This document shows positions 25,670-34,442 of a DNA stretch of 64,000 nt, one piece after another. The position numbers and the translations under genes were made by a program. The stretch's first letter is position 1, and the number at the start of each line of letters is the position of its first letter. The stretch is from an uncultured Bacteroidota bacterium. Its GTDB lineage: Bacteria > Bacteroidota > Bacteroidia > Bacteroidales > P3. Location: NCBI GenBank assembly GCA_902791695.1, contig CADAWR010000008.1, positions 1 to 64,000 of the forward strand, written 5' to 3'. The notes under the pieces are model-generated. The model was not told the origin of the DNA and ran no database searches. It saw only the letters and a list, made by a program, of their open reading frames with translations.

Positions 25670-27174
25670 TGATATTTGAGGATGTAGGACATATAACAAA
25701 TAAAGAAGAATTCACCGAAAAGGTTCTGGTGTTTATACGTTTGGTAGAAGTGATGGCCGAGCGTGAGATTATCAGTATACCCCAAGTGTCCATTCCTTCT
25801 GTTGATATGATTAAGGAAATGAAGGATATGGGAGTAATATATTCGGAAGAAGACCTCTCTCTACTAAAAAAAACTATAGCGGGCATTTATGATAGATTCG
25901 TTTCGGCATTGTCCTTTTACTTGACCCACCAACAGTTGTATGGCAATCAGCTCGACAAATTGAGCAACAAAAAACGCAAAGAACTCCAGAAAAAAGAATC
26001 AAAAACACATAAGCCTAAGATGGTCGATTTCTTCGCTGGAGCAGGAGGACTTAGTTGCGGCTTCACCCAAGCCGGATTCAAAGTTTGCTTTGCCAACGAT
26101 TTCGAAGAGGTTTGTGTAAGAACATATCGATACAATCACCCCGAACTTCCTTCTGACAAAGTATTAAAAGAAGATATTAGAAAGATTGTATCAAACATTG
26201 AGAACTATGTGACAGAAGATGTTGACATCGTGGTAGGAGGGCCTCCTTGCCAAGGTTTCAGTAGCGCAAATCAACAGCGCATTATTGATGACCCGCGAAA
26301 TGAACTTTACAAATATTATATTGAAGCGATAAAGAGAATCTGTCCTAAATTCGTGGTAATGGAAAATGTTAGAGGGATGCTCTCTGTCGCAAATCAGGTT
26401 GTTGAAGACTACAAATCCATCCTGATACAAAAAGATGGTAAAGAGTATTCCTACGATGTTGCTTATCGTTTGCTTAATTCAGTAAACTTTGGAGTGTCTC
26501 AAAGCAGGGAAAGGCTAATCTATATAGCCGTCAGAAACGATATTTCTGAATCCAGGCAAATTACTCCAGAGCTTCTTTTCCAAAAAATAGAACAAACTTG
26601 CAAAAAGAATCCTCACTTTAATTTACAGTCAGCTCTTGAATTCATAAAACCACTAGATGCACCTCGCATTAAAGGTCAGACGGAAGTAGATGATGAGAAA
26701 ACGGGAATGAAAATTGGAATAAATAACTATGATAGCTGTGGAAATCTTTATCTGAAGAGCATTAATTCTGGACGAAAACTACCTTATGTATTCAACCACA
26801 AAGCTCGCTATTGTAGTGATGTAAACTACGAAATCTTCAAACGTTTGGAACAAGGTGAAGATGCTACAAACCCCAAAATAGCAGATATTATGCCATATGC
26901 GCATAGAAATGGGATTTTCAAGGATAAGTATTTCAAACTTTATGCAGACAAGCCTTGCAGAACCATTACTGCTCACATGAAGATGGATTGCTTGTCTCAT
27001 ATTCATCCATATCAAGTGAGAAGTTTAACACCTCGCGAAGCTGCAAGAGTTCAGTCTTTTCCAGATGACTATCTATTCCTTGGAGCGTATCTGAAAACAT
27101 ATATGCAAATAGGTAATGCTGTGCCAGTATTGATGGCAAAACAAATTGCAGAAATAATAAAGAAATATATATGA
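25669..27174 (+). CDS. DNA 5-cytosine methyltransferase 2 with N-terminal extension
   Basis: 501 residues. The first 110 or so form a helical extension with no motif I know (KVLVFIRLVEVMAEREIISIPQ ... LSFYLTHQQLYGNQL), followed by the methyltransferase: FFAGAGGLSCGF (motif I), catalytic Cys194 in GGPPCQGFS, MENVRGM (motif VI), QSRERLIYIAVR (motif VIII), and REAARVQSFPDDYLF ... YMQIGNAVPVLMA at the end. The extension could help target recognition or contact the restriction subunits. The gene overlaps the mcrB-like gene by 4 bp (ATGA). AT-rich, like methyltransferase 1. Confidence 0.95.
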   Translation: MIFEDVGHITNKEEFTEKVLVFIRLVEVMAEREIISIPQVSIPSVDMIKEMKDMGVIYSEEDLSLLKKTIAGIYDRFVSALSFYLTHQQLYGNQLDKLSNKKRKELQKKESKTHKPKMVDFFAGAGGLSCGFTQAGFKVCFANDFEEVCVRTYRYNHPELPSDKVLKEDIRKIVSNIENYVTEDVDIVVGGPPCQGFSSANQQRIIDDPRNELYKYYIEAIKRICPKFVVMENVRGMLSVANQVVEDYKSILIQKDGKEYSYDVAYRLLNSVNFGVSQSRERLIYIAVRNDISESRQITPELLFQKIEQTCKKNPHFNLQSALEFIKPLDAPRIKGQTEVDDEKTGMKIGINNYDSCGNLYLKSINSGRKLPYVFNHKARYCSDVNYEIFKRLEQGEDATNPKIADIMPYAHRNGIFKDKYFKLYADKPCRTITAHMKMDCLSHIHPYQVRSLTPREAARVQSFPDDYLFLGAYLKTYMQIGNAVPVLMAKQIAEIIKKYI

Positions 27175-29051
27175 AAAAGTCTGTTTTATTCTACAAAGAA
27201 TTGACTCTAGCTGAAGTTGGCAAAACTGGAACTCATGAAACCTACATTCGTTTGCCAAATAACTTTGATTACGAAGCATTCTTTGGTAATAAAGCCATAG
27301 AAAATGGCCCCGTTTTAGAAGTTAACTTTACTGCAGTTGACACAACAAATTCTATTGAAGAATCTGTTAACCTTAGATTTGTGTACTTCAAAAACTCTAA
27401 TCAAGAAAAACGGATACCAAGCTTGGGCGAACTTTTTAGATGTCATAACGTCCAAGAAGGAGATATTGTGTGTATTGAGAGCCAGGAAAACAATATACAA
27501 AAGTCTTTCTGTATTCATTTTTACAAAAAAGGAGAAATAACAATTAACCCATCTTCGGTTTTCTTTATGAGAACCAGAGAAGAATCTATCGCAGAACCAG
27601 AAAGGTTCTTCACATCCCAACTACTCCAGCAAATCTACTACGGTGCTCCTGGTACGGGCAAATCCTTCGAGATAAACCGTCTTACCAAGGACAAAGAGGT
27701 CATTCGCACCACCTTTCACCCGGACAGCGACTACTCCACCTTCGTGGGTGCCTATAAGCCCACATCCATCGAAATTCCCGTCAGAGACGTTACCGGAAAG
27801 GTAATCGTCGAAAACGGCAAGCAGGTCACCGAGAACCGCATCGTATATGAGTTTGTGGAACAAGCTTTCCTGCAAGCTTACACCAACGCCTGGAAAGCTT
27901 ACGCCGAAACTCCAGCCGGCGAGATGGCCAAAGAGCAATACCTCGTCATCGAGGAAATCAATCGCGGCAACTGCGCCCAGATCTTTGGCGACCTCTTCCA
28001 GCTGCTCGACCGCAACCGCTACGGTTTCTCCGACTACCCCATCACCGCCGACAAAGATATGAAGAAGCAGCTGGCGAAGGCCTTTAAGGACCTGTCCATC
28101 GCCGACGCCGACCGCATAAATAGCATCTATGACAAGGATATCGTAAGCAAGGTGCTGAACGGCGATGTGCTGCTGCTGCCCGACAACCTCTACATCTGGG
28201 CGACGATGAACACCAGCGACCAGAGCCTCTTCCCGATAGACAGCGCCTTCAAACGCCGCTGGGATTGGAAATATATGCCCATCTGCGAAGGGAAAGAAAA
28301 CGGGATGTCTTTAGGATGGAAAATAAAGACCAAGACAAACAGCTACGACTGGTGGCAGTTTGTTGAGAAAATCAACGCCGAGATTGGAGAACAAACCAAG
28401 TCGGAAGACAAGAAACTGGGTTATTTCTTCTGCAAAGCCGACAATGGTGAAATCTCGGCAGAGACCTTCGTCTCGAAGGTGGTGTTCTACCTGTGGAACG
28501 ACGTTTTCAAAGACCAAGCCTTCGCCAGCGACATATTCCAAGACGGCGAGGAAGAGCTGACCTTTGCTAAGTTCTACGATGTCGATGCCAACGGGAGAGC
28601 AGTTGTCCGCGACGACAAAGTAGAACTGTTCCTGCAAAACTTAGGACTGGCTGCTGTTGATATCAACAAAGAAAATGATGTTGTTGACACGGAAAAACTC
28701 GAAGAATCGGTTCTTTCAAACAATGAAAAAAACTATTTAAAGGAAGTTCAATTCCCGGATGGACAGATTTTCGACACAAGGATTAACACTTTCGATGCAT
28801 ACAGCAAGGCAATAGAAAAAATCGGGATAGAAAGAGTTGTAACCGTATTGGATCGATTAAAATATGTCCGTTTAGGCAGGCCGCTCATATCTAAGGAGAA
28901 GTATCCGGAGTTAGACAACAACAAAGGTTATTCGTACTATCAAATAGGCGATTACTATTTAGTTAGAGGAGCCAAAACATATACATATGTAAGAATCCTC
29001 GAGGATTTGAACGAAATGCTTAATGTGGGAATGACCATTGTAAATGTATAA
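27171..29051 (+). CDS. McrB-like AAA+ restriction motor (LlaJI R1-type)
   Basis: 626 residues. The N-terminal 145 or so contain KELTLAEVGKTGTHETYIRLP, which resembles the start of B3-like DNA-recognition domains such as EcoRII-N; the LlaJI R1 subunit is known to carry such a domain. The motor follows: Walker A GAPGTGKS (158-165), Walker B LVIEEINRG (Glu at 261-262) and the McrB sensor MNTSDQSL (346 onward) with RRWDW. GTP rather than ATP is used by characterised McrB motors; the MNTSD signature fits that group. It would recognise unmethylated sites and drive the nuclease encoded next. GC content jumps upward near 27620 and falls again after about 28660, so the motor core and the flanks have different histories. 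Confidence 0.9.
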   Translation: MKKSVLFYKELTLAEVGKTGTHETYIRLPNNFDYEAFFGNKAIENGPVLEVNFTAVDTTNSIEESVNLRFVYFKNSNQEKRIPSLGELFRCHNVQEGDIVCIESQENNIQKSFCIHFYKKGEITINPSSVFFMRTREESIAEPERFFTSQLLQQIYYGAPGTGKSFEINRLTKDKEVIRTTFHPDSDYSTFVGAYKPTSIEIPVRDVTGKVIVENGKQVTENRIVYEFVEQAFLQAYTNAWKAYAETPAGEMAKEQYLVIEEINRGNCAQIFGDLFQLLDRNRYGFSDYPITADKDMKKQLAKAFKDLSIADADRINSIYDKDIVSKVLNGDVLLLPDNLYIWATMNTSDQSLFPIDSAFKRRWDWKYMPICEGKENGMSLGWKIKTKTNSYDWWQFVEKINAEIGEQTKSEDKKLGYFFCKADNGEISAETFVSKVVFYLWNDVFKDQAFASDIFQDGEEELTFAKFYDVDANGRAVVRDDKVELFLQNLGLAAVDINKENDVVDTEKLEESVLSNNEKNYLKEVQFPDGQIFDTRINTFDAYSKAIEKIGIERVVTVLDRLKYVRLGRPLISKEKYPELDNNKGYSYYQIGDYYLVRGAKTYTYVRILEDLNEMLNVGMTIVNV

Positions 29052-29054
29052 CCA

Positions 29055-31190
29055 ATGCGCATCCTGATAGAAGAATACAGATACAGGGCTGACGATGTCA
29101 GGCAAACCATATACGGTATTGATGCTTTGGAAGACATCGAAGGCTACGTCTCGGTGAATTATGTTGGATATTATTTCAACAGTCACCCCGACGTATACGA
29201 TTGTGTCTTTATTCTTCCCAAGGTGCTGCTGGAGGTGAAAGAGGGGCAAGAATTGGTGTTTGGCCAATACCGTCCGGAAGACATCATCTGCGTCAACGAG
29301 GAATCGCCTCTGACCGATGTGCAGAAGAATTTCATCTACGACTTCTCGGTGTGGATCTATCGTGCCGTAGTGGTATTCTATAACGACAAGCGAAACGATA
29401 CCTCGATAGTGTATCACCGCAAGATGGCACAGGTGAACAAAGGGCGGCGTCAGCGGAACAACACCTTCCTGGATATCCTGCTGTCGCTGATTCAGTTCAA
29501 CGAGGACAACCAGCAATTCTTCCTGTTCATCATCAAGAATATGCACTCGGGGTTCAACAAGATAAACTGGACGCGTACCATAGCTCGCACCGACGCTGTG
29601 ATACAAGACAACAATGCCATCTATGTGAACCCCGTGAATAAGAAGCGGCAAATCAATTTCGACGAGGAGCTGCTGGTCATATTCTTCTCTATACTGAACT
29701 ATATCAACGAGCATTACGGGTTCCCGGTAAAAATCAACTGCAACTATGAGTTGATTACAGGGCGAAAATTCCAGAACTACCTGGACGGATACGGGAAAAC
29801 CCGTCTGCAGCAAATCAAGTACAAATACTTCTCGGACAAAGCCATCCAATTGTGGCAGCTGTGCTTCGCTTTCTTCAACAGAGCCAAGAATGTGGCTCTG
29901 GATTTGGGGCAAAAGGACTATCTGCTGGTAAAGAACTTCAACATTGTATTCGAAGCCATTATCGATGAACTGATAGGAGAAACAGGAGAGGTGCCTGCCG
30001 GATTGAAGAAGCAGGAGGATGGCAAGATGGTCGACCATATCTACACTTATCAAGGGCTGACCACCCACGAGAAAGACAAACCCATATACTACATCGGCGA
30101 CTCTAAGTATTACAAACGGAACCATCCCATAGGACGCGAGTCGGTGGCCAAGCAGTTCACTTATGCCCGCAACGTGATTCAATGGAATCTGAACCTGTTT
30201 ATGAGGGGCGACGAGAACGACGAAGACTGGAAGAAGGATTGGAACCAATTCAGAGAGGTGCCGAAGTTGCGCGACGATGTGACGGAGGGATACAATATCA
30301 TCCCTAATTTCTTCATCAGCGCCACGATGGAGGAAGACTTGAGCTATCGCGACACCATCCGGCTGACGGAGAAAAAGAACAAATACTTCACCTCCGACCA
30401 GTTCAGCAACCGATTGTTCGACAGAGATACGCTGTTGGTATGTCACTATGACGTCAACTTCTTGTTTGTGGTGTCGCTCTATGCATTGAACAACAAGTTC
30501 AAGAAAGCCTGTTGGAAGAAGAGGGTAAGAGGTATTTTCCGCGAAGAGATACAGAAGATGCTTCAGACAAACTACCAATTCTATGCGATGAGAGCCCTCC
30601 CGAATGAAGACGGGAAACACTACATAAAGACCCACTTCCAAGAAGTGTTGGGTAAGATGTACACACCATACGCTGACACCAACTACTACTCGTTGGCTTT
30701 GGACAAGCAAGACGAAGAAAACAATGAGAAACTGTTGGAAGAACTCCGCAAGCATTTCTATGTAGTAGATTGTACTTTGGGTGAGAATCCGCGAGAGGTG
30801 ATAGAACGTGCAATCGTGGAAACGCCAGCTCTCATCAAAGAGAAGCCAGAAGAAAAGAATATCCTTACGGGTTTGGTGCGTCGTACAGACAGCAACTTCA
30901 AACAGTTTGTAGATCACGAAGCCAAATCGTATGTGATGGAGCGTATACCTGCTGTGAATTTGATGGATATTCGTTACTTCCTGCCGATGGTGGCGGGTGG
31001 TATCGATGGCTATTATGAGGTCGTGAGGATTGGTTTCACAACCGTCGAAGGGAATCCTGCATTGAGGTTGCGTTTGGGACGTTATATACCTATTGGTGAA
31101 TCGGTGGTGGATATTTACCGTTCCAAGATGCAACCCGGTGAGCTGATATCGTTCGAGTATACGATGAAGATGTATAACGGGGAGGTTTAA
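29055..31190 (+). CDS. LlaJI-type (McrC-like) restriction nuclease subunit
   Basis: 711 residues, 3 bp after the motor gene. A PD-(D/E)XK core is visible: Asp327 in MVDHIYTYQG, then IYYIGDSKYYK with Asp349 and Lys351, and a following helix (ESVAKQFTYARNVIQ). The order methyltransferase, methyltransferase, McrB-like motor, nuclease is that of the LlaJI system (R2 subunit). The N-terminal 280 residues are typical of the motor-contacting part. The C-terminal region from about residue 500 (ending RIGFTTVEGNPALRLRLGRYIP ... ISFEYTMKMYNGEV) looks like an extra domain I do not recognise. I am fairly sure of a nuclease role, less so of the exact family name. Confidence 0.78.
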   Translation: MRILIEEYRYRADDVRQTIYGIDALEDIEGYVSVNYVGYYFNSHPDVYDCVFILPKVLLEVKEGQELVFGQYRPEDIICVNEESPLTDVQKNFIYDFSVWIYRAVVVFYNDKRNDTSIVYHRKMAQVNKGRRQRNNTFLDILLSLIQFNEDNQQFFLFIIKNMHSGFNKINWTRTIARTDAVIQDNNAIYVNPVNKKRQINFDEELLVIFFSILNYINEHYGFPVKINCNYELITGRKFQNYLDGYGKTRLQQIKYKYFSDKAIQLWQLCFAFFNRAKNVALDLGQKDYLLVKNFNIVFEAIIDELIGETGEVPAGLKKQEDGKMVDHIYTYQGLTTHEKDKPIYYIGDSKYYKRNHPIGRESVAKQFTYARNVIQWNLNLFMRGDENDEDWKKDWNQFREVPKLRDDVTEGYNIIPNFFISATMEEDLSYRDTIRLTEKKNKYFTSDQFSNRLFDRDTLLVCHYDVNFLFVVSLYALNNKFKKACWKKRVRGIFREEIQKMLQTNYQFYAMRALPNEDGKHYIKTHFQEVLGKMYTPYADTNYYSLALDKQDEENNEKLLEELRKHFYVVDCTLGENPREVIERAIVETPALIKEKPEEKNILTGLVRRTDSNFKQFVDHEAKSYVMERIPAVNLMDIRYFLPMVAGGIDGYYEVVRIGFTTVEGNPALRLRLGRYIPIGESVVDIYRSKMQPGELISFEYTMKMYNGEV

Positions 31191-31195
31191 ACCCG

Positions 31196-31408
31196 ATGAC
31201 CGACACGATGACAGCGGAGCAGCGGCATAGATGCATGTCGCATATCAAGGGTTTGGGGACGAAGCCGGAGCAGAAGGTGCGGCGGTGGCTGTGGAGTCAT
31301 GGGTATCGGTATCGGTTGAACGTGAAGAGTGTGCCGGGGAAGCCGGACATCGTGATGCGGCCGTACAGGACGGCGATAATCGTCAATGGGTGCTTCTATA
31401 TTCTCTAG
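31196..31408 (+). pseudogene. Truncated vsr fragment
   Basis: The first 67 codons match the intact vsr at 32534 (about 17 mismatches over 202 bases), including PGKPDIV with the catalytic Asp. Homology ends just after NGCF; the sequence then reads YIL and a stop, so the His-containing WHGH motif and the C-terminal half are missing. The product cannot be a working very-short-patch endonuclease. The break point abuts the promoter region of rhuM. Confidence 0.9.
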
Positions 31409-31444
31409 CGAGAACGGAGGAACAGGATGGGAAGGAGAATTTTA

Positions 31445-31476
31445 TTTGCACAGACAAAGAAAAAGTCATATCTTTG
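31445..31476 (+). promoter_or_regulatory. Promoter of rhuM
   Basis: TTTG at 31445-31448, 20-nt spacer, TATCTTTG at 31469-31476; the start codon is at 31492, leaving a very short leader. It shows that rhuM carries its own expression signal inside the operon. Confidence 0.8.
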
Positions 31477-31491
31477 CAAAAAAATAAAACG

Positions 31492-32529
31492 ATGCAGAAG
31501 AAATCCAAACACGAAATAACCATCCGCAGCGCAGCTGCGGAATATCTTACTTTTGTCAGCACTGTCGGAGACCAACCTGGGAGCGTGGAACTGCGTTATG
31601 AGGATGAGAATATCTGGCTGACACAGCGACTGATGGCGGAGCTGTATGGTGTTGATGTCAGGACTATCAACTATCATATCAAGAAGATTTTGGGAGACCA
31701 TGAACTGGATGAGAATTCAGTTATCCGAAAATATTGGATAACTGCATCCGATGGTAAAACATACAATACCAATCACTATAGCCTTCAGATGATTGTCGCT
31801 GTGGGGTTCAAGGTGAACAATGAACGAGCGGTTCAGTTCCGCAAGTGGGCCAACGCCATAGTGAAGGATTATACCATACAGGGTTGGGTGATGGACGACG
31901 AGCGTCTGAAGAAAGGCGGTACCATTCTTACCAAGGACTACTTCGAGAAACAGTTGGAAAAGGTCCGCGAGATACGTCTTTCAGAACGCCGTTTCTACCA
32001 GAAAATCACGGATATCTACGCCACCAGTATCGACTACGACCCCACCGCCACCTCCACTAAACGTTTCTTTGCCGCCGTGCAGAACAAACTGCACTACTCT
32101 GTCCACCAGCATACTGCTGCGGAGCTTATCTACGAACGCGCCGATGCCAACAAAGAACACATGGGACTGACCTCGTGGGAGGGTGCTCCTGAAGGCAAGA
32201 TACATAAATACGATGTCTCTGTCGCCAAGAACTACCTGACGGAAAATGAACTGCAGCAGTTGTCGCGTATTGTGTCGGCATACCTCGACTTGGCTGAGAT
32301 GCAGGCCATACGTCACATTCCTATGACTATGGAAGACTGGGAGGAACGCCTAAACGGATTCCTGACGCTGTGGGATAAGGATATCCTAAAAGATGCAGGA
32401 AGGATTTCCGCAGAACTAGCCAAGGCTCATGCCGAGAGTGAGTTTGAGAAATTCCGCATCGTACAAGACCAACTTTACCAAAGCGACTTCGACCGCTTCC
32501 TCCAACTTGAACAATCCGTGAAGGAATAA
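31492..32529 (+). CDS. rhuM: RhuM-family protein
   Basis: 345 residues from MQKKSKHEITIRSAAAEYLTF. It contains the RhuM/KilA-N-type core: VELRYEDENIWLTQRLMAELYGVDVRTINYHIKKI, FRKWANAIVKDYTIQGWVMDDERLK, and FYQKITDIYATSIDYDPTA, then HQHTAAELIYERADANKEHMGLTSW. First named as a Salmonella virulence-island protein, RhuM is widespread beside restriction genes and mobile elements; its function is not established. The gene has its own promoter and sits exactly between the truncated and the intact vsr, so it seems to be inserted cargo. Confidence 0.9.
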   Translation: MQKKSKHEITIRSAAAEYLTFVSTVGDQPGSVELRYEDENIWLTQRLMAELYGVDVRTINYHIKKILGDHELDENSVIRKYWITASDGKTYNTNHYSLQMIVAVGFKVNNERAVQFRKWANAIVKDYTIQGWVMDDERLKKGGTILTKDYFEKQLEKVREIRLSERRFYQKITDIYATSIDYDPTATSTKRFFAAVQNKLHYSVHQHTAAELIYERADANKEHMGLTSWEGAPEGKIHKYDVSVAKNYLTENELQQLSRIVSAYLDLAEMQAIRHIPMTMEDWEERLNGFLTLWDKDILKDAGRISAELAKAHAESEFEKFRIVQDQLYQSDFDRFLQLEQSVKE

Positions 32530-32533
32530 CACT

Positions 32534-33079
32534 ATGACCGACACGATGACACCGGAGCAGCGGCATAGGTGCATGTCGCATATCAAGGGTTCGGGGACGA
32601 AGCCGGAGCTGAAGGTGCGGCGGTGGCTGTGGAGTCATGGGTATCGGTATCGGTTGAATGTCAAAAGTGTGCCCGGGAAGCCGGACATCGTGCTGCGGAC
32701 CTATAGGACGGCGATATTCGTGAACGGTTGTTTCTGGCATGGACACGGGGTGGCGGAGCCACCAATTCAAGATTCAGGATTCAAGGTTCAAAGTTCAAAG
32801 TGCTGCAAGATTCCGACGACGAACAGGGAGTTCTGGGTCAACAAAATCCGTCGCAACCAGGAGCGCGACCGAGAGAACTACCGCGTGCTGCAGGAGAACG
32901 GATGGCAGGTGATCGTGGTGTGGGAATGTCAGCTGACGCCTAAGAGGCTGGAGCACACGATGCGAGAGGTGGAGCTGCTGCTGAACGAGAAGATGCTGTC
33001 GCTCTACCGTCACAAACCGATCCCTTACGCTACAGAAGAAGAGGCGTGCCAGCTGCCTATGGCCGCCGAGGGTAGATAA
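32534..33079 (+). CDS. vsr: Very-short-patch repair endonuclease Vsr
   Basis: 181 residues. Vsr nicks DNA 5' to T in T:G mismatches that arise when 5-methylcytosine deaminates, so it belongs with the two 5mC methyltransferases upstream. Catalytic features are present: VPGKPDIV with Asp51, and NGCFWHGH with His69/His71, followed by NREFWVNKI and the final NGWQVIVVWECQL. Between HGHG and CKIPTTN lies an insertion of about 18 residues encoded by ATTCAAG/GGTTCAAAG-type repeats, absent from typical Vsr proteins. It is in frame and may form a loop. The start is four bases after the rhuM stop. Confidence 0.93.
   Translation: MTDTMTPEQRHRCMSHIKGSGTKPELKVRRWLWSHGYRYRLNVKSVPGKPDIVLRTYRTAIFVNGCFWHGHGVAEPPIQDSGFKVQSSKCCKIPTTNREFWVNKIRRNQERDRENYRVLQENGWQVIVVWECQLTPKRLEHTMREVELLLNEKMLSLYRHKPIPYATEEEACQLPMAAEGR
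32764..32801 (+). repeat. TTCAAR microsatellite-like repeat inside vsr
   Basis: A run of ATTCAAG, ATTCAGG, ATTCAAGG, TTCAAAG, TTCAAAG units inserted in frame in vsr between the HGHG motif and the CKIPTTN segment. Such runs are usually intergenic. Confidence 0.75.
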
Positions 33080-33102
33080 GTACTAGAACAATCAAAAAAA
33101 CT

Positions 33103-33134
33103 TTTGGCCGTTTCGGTGAAAAGTTGTATCTTTG
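33103..33134 (+). promoter_or_regulatory. Promoter of the 33165 membrane protein gene
   Basis: TTTG at 33103-33106, 20-nt spacer, TATCTTTG at 33127-33134, placing transcription start about 20 nt before the ATG at 33165. It marks the right edge of the defence island. Confidence 0.8.
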
Positions 33135-33164
33135 CAGTCGGAAGAAACAAAAACAGCTATATAT

Positions 33165-33860
33165 ATGCAAGACGAAATGAATGAAAGGAAGAAAAGTGGG
33201 GTGCTGAGGGTTATCCTCTGGCTTGTTATTGTGGGCCTTGTGGTTGCACTGCTCTGGAAGACGGGTTTGATACGCTGGGAGGACTCGCACGGCACGGAGA
33301 ATGAGTATGCCTTTGACGTCGAAGAGCCACTGCAGGAGGAGTCGGATGGTGTCATAATGGTGCCCGAGAGTGAATGGCGAGCGATCAAGAATGAGGTGCG
33401 ACAGCTACGTCAGGAGATGAATCAGATGAAGTCAGGCGACAAGCCTGCGGCCTCACAGGAATCACGCGAGAAGGTGGCCTCAGAGCCGCGCGAGACGTCG
33501 TCGGCACAGGTCAAAGCGGGGAGCGCGACCGCTGCGAACAGCCCCAACGCCGTCATGCTGGCGAAATACAGTCACGACTGGTTAAATTCGGATGCTATTG
33601 TGGCCTTGAAGAACAACACCGACAAGACCGTCACCCAGGTCACGGGTCGCATGATATACTATGACATGAACGGCAATATGCTGGATTATCAGGATTTCAC
33701 CAAGGCGGTGACAATAGAGCCGGGGTTGGTGAAGAGCTTCCAACTGAAGGGCTATGGACATGACGAGGATTATGCGTACTATAAGAGTGAGGTAGTGCCG
33801 ACTAATCCCGGCCGCAAGTATAAGGTGAAGTTCGAGCTGAAGTCGTACAGAACGAAATAA
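33165..33860 (+). CDS. Single-pass membrane protein with FxLYD-like domain
   Basis: 231 residues from [10 protein letters not shown] (33165), chosen because the promoter -7 box overlaps any earlier start. One helix (about 12-32), an acidic linker, a short coiled coil ([20 protein letters not shown]), a Ser/Ala-rich linker and a C-terminal beta domain ([38 protein letters not shown] ... FELKSY) similar to FxLYD-type sandwiches. Probably anchored in the inner membrane facing the periplasm. Function unknown. Two small genes follow closely. Confidence 0.7.
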   Translation: MQDEMNERKKSGVLRVILWLVIVGLVVALLWKTGLIRWEDSHGTENEYAFDVEEPLQEESDGVIMVPESEWRAIKNEVRQLRQEMNQMKSGDKPAASQESREKVASEPRETSSAQVKAGSATAANSPNAVMLAKYSHDWLNSDAIVALKNNTDKTVTQVTGRMIYYDMNGNMLDYQDFTKAVTIEPGLVKSFQLKGYGHDEDYAYYKSEVVPTNPGRKYKVKFELKSYRTK

Positions 33861-33863
33861 CTG

Positions 33864-34097
33864 ATGATGATGCATATTGTTGAAATAGTGGTCGACCCGC
33901 TGGTGTGGCAAGTGCCATTGGGAATACTGACGGTTGCGGCGGTATTGTTCTTCGTCTATTGGGTTTATATAGGCATCACCCGCCGGATGGCGAAGCGGCG
34001 GCACCGCGACCCACTTGGGTGGATACTGCTGTCGCTGCTCGTCTCGCCGTTGCTGACGTGGATAATACTGCTCATCGCCGGTGACTCGAAGAGGTGA
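33864..34097 (+). CDS. Small two-helix membrane protein
   Basis: 77 residues with two hydrophobic helices (about 14-37 and 51-72) joined by a basic loop (RRMAKRRHRDPLG). The first codons MMM leave the exact start uncertain by two residues. It is 3 bp after the previous gene, and its stop overlaps the next start (GTGA), so all three appear translationally coupled. No family recognised. Confidence 0.6.
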   Translation: MMMHIVEIVVDPLVWQVPLGILTVAAVLFFVYWVYIGITRRMAKRRHRDPLGWILLSLLVSPLLTWIILLIAGDSKR

Positions 34098-34432
34098 AGC
34101 CCATCACGATACATACCAGATGCTTTCCAGCTAAGGGGTTTCATGCCATCACGCTGTTCCCCGTGGTCTTCTATAGGGACGTGCGTCTGACGCCGCGGGA
34201 GGTGAGGCACGAGACGGTGCACCTGTGGCAGCAGGCCACGCTGCTGGTGGTGCCGTTCTATGTGCTGTATGTGCTGTTCTGGGTTGTGGGGTTGCTGCGG
34301 TACAGGGATGCCAATAGAGCTTACCGCGAAATACCGTTCGAGCGGTCGGCCTACATGCTGGAACAGCGTGAGGGGCTCACGTGGAAGGCTATGGCCTTCG
34401 GCTGGGTGAGGTGCCTTGCCGGCGATAGATGA
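34094..34432 (+). CDS. Small membrane protein with HExxH motif
   Basis: 112 residues starting at GTG (34094), overlapping the previous stop by 4 bp. RHETVHLWQQ (His39, Glu40, His43) is a classic zinc-binding HExxH followed by a hydrophobic helix (about 48-70, TLLVVPFYVLYVLFWVVGLL), then YREIPFERSAYMLEQ with possible third-ligand glutamates. This layout recalls small membrane zinc peptidase-like proteins, but the size is minimal and activity is not assured. Confidence 0.6.
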   Translation: MKPITIHTRCFPAKGFHAITLFPVVFYRDVRLTPREVRHETVHLWQQATLLVVPFYVLYVLFWVVGLLRYRDANRAYREIPFERSAYMLEQREGLTWKAMAFGWVRCLAGDR

Positions 34433-34442
34433 AGCGACGGCT

